DNA of 5,458 nt from JBGLNJ01 sp964353405 (GTDB taxonomy: Bacteria > Chloroflexota > Anaerolineae > Fen-1058). The translations under genes were made by a program, and so were the position numbers. The notes beneath the pieces are model-generated. The model was not told the origin of the DNA, ran no database searches, and worked only from the letters and a program-made list of their open reading frames with translations. The DNA lies in assembly GCA_964353405.1 (NCBI GenBank), contig CAYGWJ010000350.1:1-5458 (forward strand), written 5' to 3'. Of the stretch, positions 1-4,444 are shown one piece after another (positions within the stretch are counted from its first letter, which is position 1; each line of letters starts with the position of its first letter).

Positions 1-53
1 TAACCACTATCCACTAACCACTATCCACTATCCACTATCCACTAACCACTATC
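1..53. repeat. 7-bp tandem repeat array (TAWCCAC)
   Basis: Seven full heptamers alternate between TAACCAC and TATCCAC, followed by a partial unit. They run from the window edge almost to the 3' end of the tRNA gene, so the array probably continues to the left. There are no unique spacers, so this is a simple-sequence repeat and not a CRISPR array. No terminator hairpin for the tRNA transcript is visible in it. Confidence 0.9.
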
Positions 54-57
54 TCAG

Positions 58-130
58 GGTGGCTGACGGGTCTCGAACCCGCACCATCTGGATCCACAGT
101 CCAGTGCTCCACCATTGAGCTACAGCCACC
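58..130 (-). tRNA. tRNA-His (anticodon GTG)
   Basis: The minus strand folds into a complete cloverleaf. The acceptor arms GGTGGCTG and CAGCCACC give 8 perfect pairs, which fits the extra G-1:C73 pair that identifies tRNA-His. The D stem is GCTC/GAGC. The anticodon stem is CTGGA/TCCAG with loop CTGTGGA, so the anticodon is GTG (positions 97-95). The T arm is GCGGG-TTCGAGA-CCCGT. No CCA is encoded after the discriminator C, so the end would be added post-transcriptionally. The gene lies about 80 bp downstream of hisS on the same strand, so the tRNA and the enzyme that charges it are adjacent. It has its own promoter at 143-171. Confidence 0.97.
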
Positions 131-142
131 GTGACACGCGCG

Positions 143-171
143 AGTATAACACGATTCGATTTTGTCGGCAA
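143..171 (-). promoter_or_regulatory. sigma-70-type promoter of tRNA-His
   Basis: On the minus strand a -35 box TTGCCG (171-166) is followed by exactly 17 bp and a -10 box TATACT (148-143). Transcription should start near 136, a few bases before the mature tRNA 5' end at 130. The GC-rich CGCGCG just after the -10 box resembles a discriminator of stable-RNA promoters; that comparison is inference. With this promoter the tRNA need not depend on read-through from hisS. Confidence 0.7.
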
Positions 172-179
172 GAGTTGAA

Positions 180-209
180 ACCTTCGAGGTCGCGCAGTGC
201 CTTGAAGGT
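180..209 (-). terminator. weak candidate terminator hairpin after hisS
   Basis: Immediately after the hisS stop codon, ACCTTC pairs with GAAGGT. One mismatch and a further AGG/CCT pairing extend the stem, with a 10-nt loop. Only a short T-run (TTTC, partly overlapping the stem) follows. It may slow or end the hisS transcript, but it lacks a convincing U-tract. Confidence 0.35.
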
Positions 210-1466
210 CTACCGGGTAAGCTGTGCCACCTCACTTTGCGCCACGCGCTGCTGCGACTTTATACGCAAATCCTTGAGCATGACGCTGTTCGTCGCCACT
301 TCGTCTGGGCCGAGGATGGCAACGAACGGGATGCTCTGGGCGTCGGCGTATTTCAACTGCCGGTCGAGTTTGGCGACATCCGGGTAAAGCTCCACCCGCA
401 ATCCCTCCGCCCGCCATTGTGCCGCGAGCCGACGCGCCGCGCCGGACAGATTCGCGTCGAACGCGGCGATGAGCACTTGCGTAGGACTGGTCTTGAAGGA
501 CGGCATCTTGCCGTACTCCTGCAGCATCAAGCTGATGACGACATCGCCCATCGCAAAGCCGACGCCAGGCAGAGGATCGCCGCCGACATCGCTCACCAGG
601 TTGTCGTAGCGACCGCCGCCAAAAATCGCGCGCCCGCCTTTTTGGTCGCGCCCTTCCATGACCGTGCCGGTGTAGTAATCCAGACCGCGAATGACGCTCG
701 GCTCAAACTCAAAATACTCGCTCACGCCCAGGTCGGCCAGAGCTTCAAAAAACGCCACGAGTTCATCCGACTGCTTCCATAACTCGCGGTCGCCGAGCAT
801 CGTGCGCAACCCTTCAGTCTGCGCTGGCGACAGCCCGACCGACGCCGCGTACTCACCCCACGCCTGGTCGTTCATTTTTTCGCGCTTGTCAATCACCTTG
901 AACACGACTGAGACCAGAGCACCCTCAATGCCCATCGCGCGCAACTGGACATCCATCAACCGCCGATTGTTGACCTGAATGCGGACCATCTCCGGCCCCA
1001 GCCCGACGCTGCGAAAGAACTCGGCGCTGATCGCCGCAATTTCGGCATCGGCCTGGACCGACTTGGAGCCGATGAGGTCAATGTTCCATTGGAAGAACTC
1101 GCGTGTGCGGCCCTTTTGCGGACGCTCATAGCGCCAGAACGGGCCGAATGACCACCAGCGGATCGGCTTGGGCAGGACGTTTTGTCTTTGCGCCACCATA
1201 CGCGCGAGCGTCGGCGTCAGTTCCGGGCGCAGGGTCAATTCGTCGCCGCCCCGGTCAGTGAGCACGAAGGATTGCTCCTTGACCAGCTCCTCGCCGGACT
1301 TGGCTGCGTAGAGCGCGATGTATTCGAGGATCGGCCCCTCGTACTCCTGGTAGCCGAACCGTTCTGAGACAGCGCGGATGGCGTTATACAGCCACACCCG
1401 TAACGCCATTTGCTCCGGGTAAAAATCACGCGTGCCCTTGACGGGTTGAATCAATTGCTTTTTCAT
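210..1466 (-). CDS. hisS: Histidyl-tRNA synthetase (HisRS)
   Basis: This 418-residue cytoplasmic class II aminoacyl-tRNA synthetase activates histidine with ATP and loads it onto tRNA-His. Visible motifs are GTRDFYP (11-17, family N-terminus), motif 2 at about 108-126 (FGPFWRYERPQKGRTREFFQ, with Arg and Glu for ATP), the histidine-specific RGLDYYTGT (260-268) and FGGGRYD (282-288), and a motif 3 region GVGFAMGD (301-308). Residues from about 328 form the C-terminal anticodon-binding domain. The length is normal for the family. The open frame extends upstream to 1547, but I chose the ATG at 1466: it is preceded by GGGAGG at 5-nt spacing, and MKKQLIQPVKGTRDF is the usual HisRS start. The longer version would translate through the terminator stem. 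Motif 3 ends in GD where the common form has an Arg (xER); other HisRS sequences are known to me with this variant, so I do not treat it as a defect. Expression is predicted to be controlled by the attenuator at 1505-1643. Confidence 0.97.
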   Translation of the reverse strand: MKKQLIQPVKGTRDFYPEQMALRVWLYNAIRAVSERFGYQEYEGPILEYIALYAAKSGEELVKEQSFVLTDRGGDELTLRPELTPTLARMVAQRQNVLPKPIRWWSFGPFWRYERPQKGRTREFFQWNIDLIGSKSVQADAEIAAISAEFFRSVGLGPEMVRIQVNNRRLMDVQLRAMGIEGALVSVVFKVIDKREKMNDQAWGEYAASVGLSPAQTEGLRTMLGDRELWKQSDELVAFFEALADLGVSEYFEFEPSVIRGLDYYTGTVMEGRDQKGGRAIFGGGRYDNLVSDVGGDPLPGVGFAMGDVVISLMLQEYGKMPSFKTSPTQVLIAAFDANLSGAARRLAAQWRAEGLRVELYPDVAKLDRQLKYADAQSIPFVAILGPDEVATNSVMLKDLRIKSQQRVAQSEVAQLTR

Positions 1467-1471
1467 GATTG

Positions 1472-1477
1472 CCTCCC
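1472..1477 (-). promoter_or_regulatory. Shine-Dalgarno site of hisS
   Basis: GGGAGG lies 5 nt before the ATG at 1466 and decides the start of hisS against the longer upstream frame. It abuts the small hairpin at 1478-1496. The UUCCC at 1506-1502 could pair with GGGAG of this site, so accessibility may depend on the local fold. Confidence 0.8.
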
Positions 1478-1496
1478 GCTGGCATGGGATGCCAGC
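1478..1496 (-). promoter_or_regulatory. perfect hairpin abutting the hisS ribosome-binding site
   Basis: GCTGGCAT and ATGCCAGC form an 8-bp perfect stem around a CCC loop. The stem ends exactly where the Shine-Dalgarno begins. No T-run follows, so it is not a terminator. It may place or shield the ribosome-binding site, or protect the 5' end of a processed hisS mRNA. The structure is seen directly; the role is inferred. Confidence 0.55.
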
Positions 1497-1504
1497 ACCA
1501 GGGG

Positions 1505-1535
1505 AACAAAAACGGCGTGGGCCAAGCCACGCCGT
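1505..1535 (-). terminator. rho-independent terminator (attenuator) in the hisS leader
   Basis: ACGGCGTGG (1535-1527) pairs perfectly over 9 bp with CCACGCCGT (1520-1512) around the loop CTTGGC, and is followed by TTTTTGTT. The stem is mostly G-C, as expected for an intrinsic terminator. It lies between the promoter and hisS, 21 nt after the stop codon of the His-rich leader ORF. Full-length hisS mRNA must therefore read through it. That position marks it as an attenuator and not the end of an operon. Confidence 0.88.
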
Positions 1536-1547
1536 CAAAACGATCAC

Positions 1548-1554
1548 ACGATGG
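1548..1554 (-). promoter_or_regulatory. candidate antiterminator arm
   Basis: CCATCGT (1554-1548) can pair with the 5' arm of the terminator. CCAT pairs with GTGG (one G-U), there is a 2-nt bulge, then CGT pairs with ACG, leaving a 12-nt loop. This would occupy all of 1527-1535 and exclude the terminator. The same arm can instead pair with ACGCGAT in leader codons 4-6 (1633-1627; 7 pairs, one G-U). Mutually exclusive folds are expected of an attenuator, but I found these by eye and have no energies for them. Confidence 0.4.
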
Positions 1555-1556
1555 AA

Positions 1557-1643
1557 TCAGACGCGACCCAGCACAAGGCGCCGCACGTGGCCGTGCGCAT
1601 GATGCGCGTGTCGCATGGTCTGAGAAATCGCGTTCGTATTCAT
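1557..1643 (-). CDS. His-rich leader peptide of the hisS attenuator
   Basis: A 28-codon ORF has His at codons 12, 14, 15, 17 and 19 inside RHAHHAHGH, using both CAC and CAT. It would serve as a ribosome sensor, not as a functional protein: when charged tRNA-His is scarce, the ribosome stalls in codons 12-19 and changes the RNA folding downstream. Support comes from the order of parts, which is promoter, His-rich ORF, stop, 21 nt, GC-rich U-tailed hairpin, then hisS. The ATG lies 7 nt after the -10 box, leaving no room for a Shine-Dalgarno, so translation is probably leaderless. The frame is open upstream to 1778, but that part precedes the promoter. The His codons sit in small competing hairpins (1595-1607 and 1582-1597). 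The arrangement matches the hisL leader of enterobacterial his operons, here attached to a synthetase gene. Confidence 0.85.
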   Translation of the reverse strand: MNTNAISQTMRHAHHAHGHVRRLVLGRV

Positions 1644-1650
1644 GGCAACG

Positions 1651-1679
1651 ATTATAGCACGAGGCAGACAGGATGGCAA
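1651..1679 (-). promoter_or_regulatory. sigma-70-type promoter of the leader-hisS transcript
   Basis: TTGCCA (1679-1674), a 17-bp spacer and a perfect TATAAT (1656-1651) lie in the hutH-hisS gap on the minus strand. The expected start is at 1644 or 1643, that is one base before or exactly on the leader ATG. It is the best promoter match I see in the window, and it makes hisS a transcription unit separate from hutH. Confidence 0.85.
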
Positions 1680-1707
1680 ATGAGGGCAGTTGGTCACGGA
1701 GGGGGTT

Positions 1708-3303
1708 CTACTCCAACGGCGCGCCCAACGCTTCTTCCACCGCGCGCACAATCTCGCCACTGCGGACCAGTTCTGCACCGCGATCGAGGTCGGGATACAT
1801 CAGCCGGTCGCGCACCAGGTGCGCAATGTCTTGCCGGACGCGCGCATGGGCCGCCGCTGTGCCAACGCCCAAGCGCGCCTCAGGATCGGCCTTGAGCCGA
1901 AGGTCGAGCGCCTGCGCCGCCGCCACCAGCTCGATGCCCACCACACGCTCGACGTTGCGCAGGATTTGCCAGGCGTGCCGCGCCGCGTTCATCGAGTTGC
2001 TGATGTGGTCTTCCTGGTCGGCAGAAGTGGGAATGCTGTCCACGCTATCGGGATGCGCCAGCACTTTGTTGTCGGCTACCAACGCCGCCGCCACGTATTG
2101 CGCCAGCATGAACCCGCTGTTGAGTCCGCCGCTTTCCACCAGCATCGCGGGCAATCCGTCGTTCAGGTTCGGGTCGGTGAGCCGGAAGATGCGCCGCTCG
2201 GCGATGCCGGCAATCTCGGCCATCGCGATGCCGATAAAGTCCATCGCAAAAGCGACCGGCTCGCCGTGAAAGTTTCCGCCGGAGAGCGCCTTGTTCTCGC
2301 CCGGCATATCCAGGAACAGCAGCGGATTGTCGGTGGCTGCATTGATCTCGCCCTCGATCGTCTCGCGGTTGCAGCAGATGATATGCCGCACCGCGCCGAT
2401 GACTTGGGGCGTGCAGCGCAAGCTATAAGCATCTTGCACGCGGCCGCCCGCATCCATCAGCGAACTGCCCGCCACCAGGCGTCGAATCTGGGCAGCGCTC
2501 GTCATCTGACCCGAGTGGCGGCGAGCGCGGTGAAGGCGCTCGTCGAACGCCGCCGACACACCGCGCACGGCTTCCAGCCCCATCGCCATCGCAATCTCGG
2601 ACGTCTTGATCACGCGCTCGGCGTCTATCACCAGCAGCGCGCCCATCGCGGCGGAAAAGGTCGCGCCGTTGTTGAGCGCCAGGCCTTCCTTCGCGCCCAG
2701 CACCACTCGCTCGATCCCCGCCTGCTGCATGGCCGCTGCACCCGACATGCGCCAGCCTCGATAGATGGCCTCGCCGCTTTCGTCCTCCCAGCCGCTGGCA
2801 TCATCGCCGCGCGAAAGCACAAGGACAAGATGGGAAAGCGGCGCAATGTCGCCGCTCGCGCCCAGGCTGCCGATCTCGGGCACAACAGGATGCACACCGG
2901 CGTTCAACATGGCGATGAGCGTTTGAAGCGTTTGCGGTCGGACGCCGGAATGCCCAATCGCCAGCGTGTTGGCGCGCACGAGCATCGCCGCGCGCACCAC
3001 CTCTTCCGGCAGCGGCTCACCCACGCCCACCGAATGGCTAAGGATGAGATTGCGCGAAAGTGTGGCCGCATCCTTGCTGTCCACATTAACATTGGCAAAC
3101 ACGCCAAAGCCGGTGTTGACGCCATACACGACCGGGCGGCCTTCCGTCACCACCTGATCCACCCACTCGCGGCACTCGGCCACGCGCGCGACCGCGGCGT
3201 CGCTCAGAGTCACCCAGCGACCCTTGCGCGCCACATCGGCAACATCTTGTAGCTGCAGCGACTCACCATCCAATACGAGCGCCGCATCATCTTTTTCGCT
3301 CAC
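1708..3303 (-). CDS. hutH: Histidine ammonia-lyase (histidase)
   Basis: This cytoplasmic enzyme of 531 residues converts L-histidine to urocanate and ammonia, the first step of histidine degradation. The Ala149-Ser150-Gly151 triad in GSLGASGDIAPLSH would cyclise into the MIO electrophile. Other family residues are Tyr60 in YGVNTGFG, His90 in LILSHSVGVG, Asn211 in ALNNGATF, QDAYSLRCTPQ (290-300), TDNPLLF and GNFHGEP (343-349), and Glu431 in SADQEDH. The His90 and Glu431 contexts favour histidase over phenylalanine or tyrosine ammonia-lyase. It is slightly longer than the usual 500-515 residues, mostly at the N-terminus. GTG at 3303 is preferred because AGGAGG lies 5 nt before it; a GTG at 3309 overlaps that site. 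No hutU, hutI, hutG or regulator is in view, so it may act alone or with distant hut genes. It follows the methyltransferase by about 60 bp and could be cotranscribed with it. I see no clear terminator after it. Confidence 0.96.
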   Translation of the reverse strand: MSEKDDAALVLDGESLQLQDVADVARKGRWVTLSDAAVARVAECREWVDQVVTEGRPVVYGVNTGFGVFANVNVDSKDAATLSRNLILSHSVGVGEPLPEEVVRAAMLVRANTLAIGHSGVRPQTLQTLIAMLNAGVHPVVPEIGSLGASGDIAPLSHLVLVLSRGDDASGWEDESGEAIYRGWRMSGAAAMQQAGIERVVLGAKEGLALNNGATFSAAMGALLVIDAERVIKTSEIAMAMGLEAVRGVSAAFDERLHRARRHSGQMTSAAQIRRLVAGSSLMDAGGRVQDAYSLRCTPQVIGAVRHIICCNRETIEGEINAATDNPLLFLDMPGENKALSGGNFHGEPVAFAMDFIGIAMAEIAGIAERRIFRLTDPNLNDGLPAMLVESGGLNSGFMLAQYVAAALVADNKVLAHPDSVDSIPTSADQEDHISNSMNAARHAWQILRNVERVVGIELVAAAQALDLRLKADPEARLGVGTAAAHARVRQDIAHLVRDRLMYPDLDRGAELVRSGEIVRAVEEALGAPLE

Positions 3304-3308
3304 AAGCA

Positions 3309-3314
3309 CCTCCT
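3309..3314 (-). promoter_or_regulatory. Shine-Dalgarno site deciding the hutH start
   Basis: A full AGGAGG is followed by TGCTT and then GTG at 3303. The other in-frame GTG (3309-3307) uses the last G of this site and is too close to be its start. The 5-nt spacing equals that of hisS. Confidence 0.75.
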
Positions 3315-3362
3315 GATATGGACGAACGACAAGGATTCTGACAACCAGTATTCAGTCTTGTG

Positions 3363-4082
3363 TCACTTCCTGGTCGCCACTGCGACGAGCACATCCACCA
3401 TTCCCATCGGTTCGCGCTCAATCGTAATCACGAGGCCCGCCTCGGCCAACGCATCCGCAAGATTGGATGGCGCGGGTTCTTGCTGACCCGTAACTGTGTA
3501 CAGCCATTCGAGGAAACGCGCCGGCAGACTCTGCTTGAACGCCACACCCGGCACGACGACAGCGCGGCCATCATCTTTCAGGACCCGCGCGATTTCCTTG
3601 AGAGTCTCAGCCTGCACGATAAATTCAGCGGGGAAGGTCGAAACAACCGAATCGAACGCGCCGGATCGAAAGGGCATCGCCTGCGCGCGAGCGCGGACAA
3701 GGCCTGGAGTTGAAACTCCAGGCTGAGATGACAAGTCGGCTAAAGCCGACTGGCTCCAGACCGCTTGAGCGGGCTTGGCGGTATCAGCCCCGCGATTCAT
3801 GGCCGGGGTTGCGCGCCGCAGCCTCGCGCGGGCCAGTCGCCCCATTTGCGGCGAAAGGTCGAAGCCAACCGGCGACAGTCCCGCGCGCGCCATCGCCACG
3901 AGCAAATGCCCCGGCCCATGCGCGATTTCGAGCACGCGCGGCCCGCGCAGACGCGGAATCGCCGCGCGTCCCCACGCCTTCCACTGCCCGAACGACACCA
4001 CCCACGCGACCAAGTCGTATGTCCAGGCGAGTTGGTGGTAGAGCAGTCGGAAAAAGAGGCGGAGAAAAGAGCGAAATATCAA
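3363..4082 (-). CDS. Class I SAM-dependent methyltransferase (Methyltransf_11-like)
   Basis: A 239-residue Rossmann-fold methyltransferase. Motif I is VLEIAHGPGHLL (50-61) with the glycines that hold S-adenosylmethionine. An acidic residue follows beta-2 in GFDLS (Asp75), AQAMPF (133-138) fits the adenine contact, and FDSVVSTFPAEFI (143-155) is motif IV. The hydrophobic, Arg-rich N-terminus (FLRLFFRLLYHQLAWTYD) could contact a membrane or a lipid-like substrate, but the substrate is unknown. Residues about 91-127 do not belong to the fold. They are encoded by a palindromic repeat (3702-3810) inserted in frame between the SAM-binding half and motif IV. The only plausible start is TTG at 4082, because an in-frame TGA lies two codons upstream and the first 20 codons contain no ATG or GTG. 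No clear Shine-Dalgarno is visible. The MITE-like element begins about 20 bp upstream, so the original promoter may have been displaced. I could not see a convincing new one. Confidence 0.85.
   Translation of the reverse strand: MIFRSFLRLFFRLLYHQLAWTYDLVAWVVSFGQWKAWGRAAIPRLRGPRVLEIAHGPGHLLVAMARAGLSPVGFDLSPQMGRLARARLRRATPAMNRGADTAKPAQAVWSQSALADLSSQPGVSTPGLVRARAQAMPFRSGAFDSVVSTFPAEFIVQAETLKEIARVLKDDGRAVVVPGVAFKQSLPARFLEWLYTVTGQQEPAPSNLADALAEAGLVITIEREPMGMVDVLVAVATRK
3702..3810. repeat. composite palindromic repeat inserted in frame in the methyltransferase
   Basis: Four consecutive inverted repeats are packed into about 110 bp. They are GCCTGGAGT/ACTCCAGGC (3702-3723), AGTCGGCT-AA-AGCCGACT (3734-3751), CCGCT-TG-AGCGG (3761-3772), and AGCCCCG/CGGGGTT with one G-U pair (3786-3810). 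The element adds about 37 residues rich in Ala, Ser and Pro without breaking the frame. Such stacked palindromes look like dispersed intergenic repeats, not like coding sequence. The borders are estimated from where the methyltransferase motifs resume. Confidence 0.75.
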
Positions 4083-4104
4083 ATCTCAAATCCCAAAGGG
4101 TTGG

Positions 4105-4337
4105 CTAGTGGCTTGTCGCCCAAATTCTGCAATGAATTCGCGGCGGCGGACTTTGCAGACGCACCCGATTAATTCTATGATTATCAAATCATTTTGACAT
4201 CTATAAAATCAGACCGTCCTAAAAGTCGTTTGATTTGATAGTTATCAAATCAATTTGACGCTTGGTGCGAAACTGGTTGTTGGTGACCGCAGATTGGTCA
4301 CGGAATTCATTGCAAAACTTATCCGACAAGCCACTAG
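4105..4337. mobile_element. MITE-like element, 233 bp, 35-bp terminal inverted repeats
   Basis: The left arm (4105-4139) and right arm (4303-4337) align without gaps as inverted repeats, with 30 of 35 positions identical. CTAGTGGCTTGTCG and TGCAATGAATTC match perfectly, and five mismatches fall between them. Both ends begin with CTAG, which is either the target-site duplication or part of the arm. The interior is AT-rich, unlike the flanks, and has no ORF, so this is a non-autonomous element. A related end occurs at 5321. It sits in the 342-bp gap between the methyltransferase and the TPR gene. Confidence 0.8.
4181..4259. repeat. AT-rich direct and inverted repeats inside the MITE-like element
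   Basis: TTATCAAATCATTTTGAC (4181-4198) recurs at 4242-4259 with one change. The second copy is half of an 11-bp perfect inverted repeat, TTGATTTGATA (4230-4240) with its complement at 4243-4253 and a 2-bp spacer. The first copy sits in a weaker palindrome (ATGATT/AATCAT, 4177-4192). The symmetry would suit a dimeric DNA-binding protein or a transposase, but no binding protein can be named. Confidence 0.7.
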
Positions 4338-4338
4338 T

Positions 4339-4444
4339 TCGATGGTTCGTTAGTTTGTCAGTGCGATAGTTGGCTCGTTTGATCATCGAACGGCACAATA
4401 CTATCTCACTATCGAACTATTGCACTATCCAACTATCGCACTGA
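4339..4444. repeat. two oppositely oriented arrays of degenerate 8-bp repeats
   Basis: From 4400 to 4442, ACTAT recurs at exactly 8-bp steps (4400, 4408, 4416, 4424, 4432). From 4339 to about 4378 the complementary octamer (such as TCGATGGT, TCGTTAGT, GCGATAGT) runs in the opposite sense. The arms share a perfect 16-bp inverted repeat, TCAGTGCGATAGTTGG (4358-4373 and 4444-4429). The right arm encodes the last residues and the stop codon of the TPR gene. It resembles the 7-bp array at the left end of the window in style, but not in period. Confidence 0.75.

Noticed and set aside
1467..1547. N-terminal extension of HisRS using the upstream start at 1547
   Set aside because: It would translate through the terminator hairpin and lacks family similarity, while the ATG at 1466 has a well-spaced GGGAGG.
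1505..1643. T-box riboswitch upstream of hisS
   Set aside because: I see no T-box bulge sequence or specifier-loop arrangement. The region before the terminator is a coding His-rich ORF only about 90 bases long, too short for a T-box leader.
1690..3252. 520-codon open frame on the plus strand opposite hutH
   Set aside because: It is antisense to a histidase with all its catalytic motifs, is rich in Arg and His from GC-rich complementary codons, and shows no family resemblance.
3304..3362. Promoter for hutH (TTGTCA with a distant CATATC)
   Set aside because: The -10 match is poor, so cotranscription with the methyltransferase is as likely. The evidence is not strong enough for a feature.
4194..4206. 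Plus-strand TTGACA and TATAAA words inside the MITE core
   Set aside because: They are only 2-3 bp apart and cannot form a -35/-10 pair. No plus-strand gene follows.
1689..4305. Shared 11-mer TTGGTCACGGA at about 1690 and 4295
   Set aside because: A few chance 11-bp matches are expected in a window of this size, and the flanking sequences do not match.
4339..4444. CRISPR array
   Set aside because: The units are only 8 bp and degenerate, with no spacers and no cas genes nearby.
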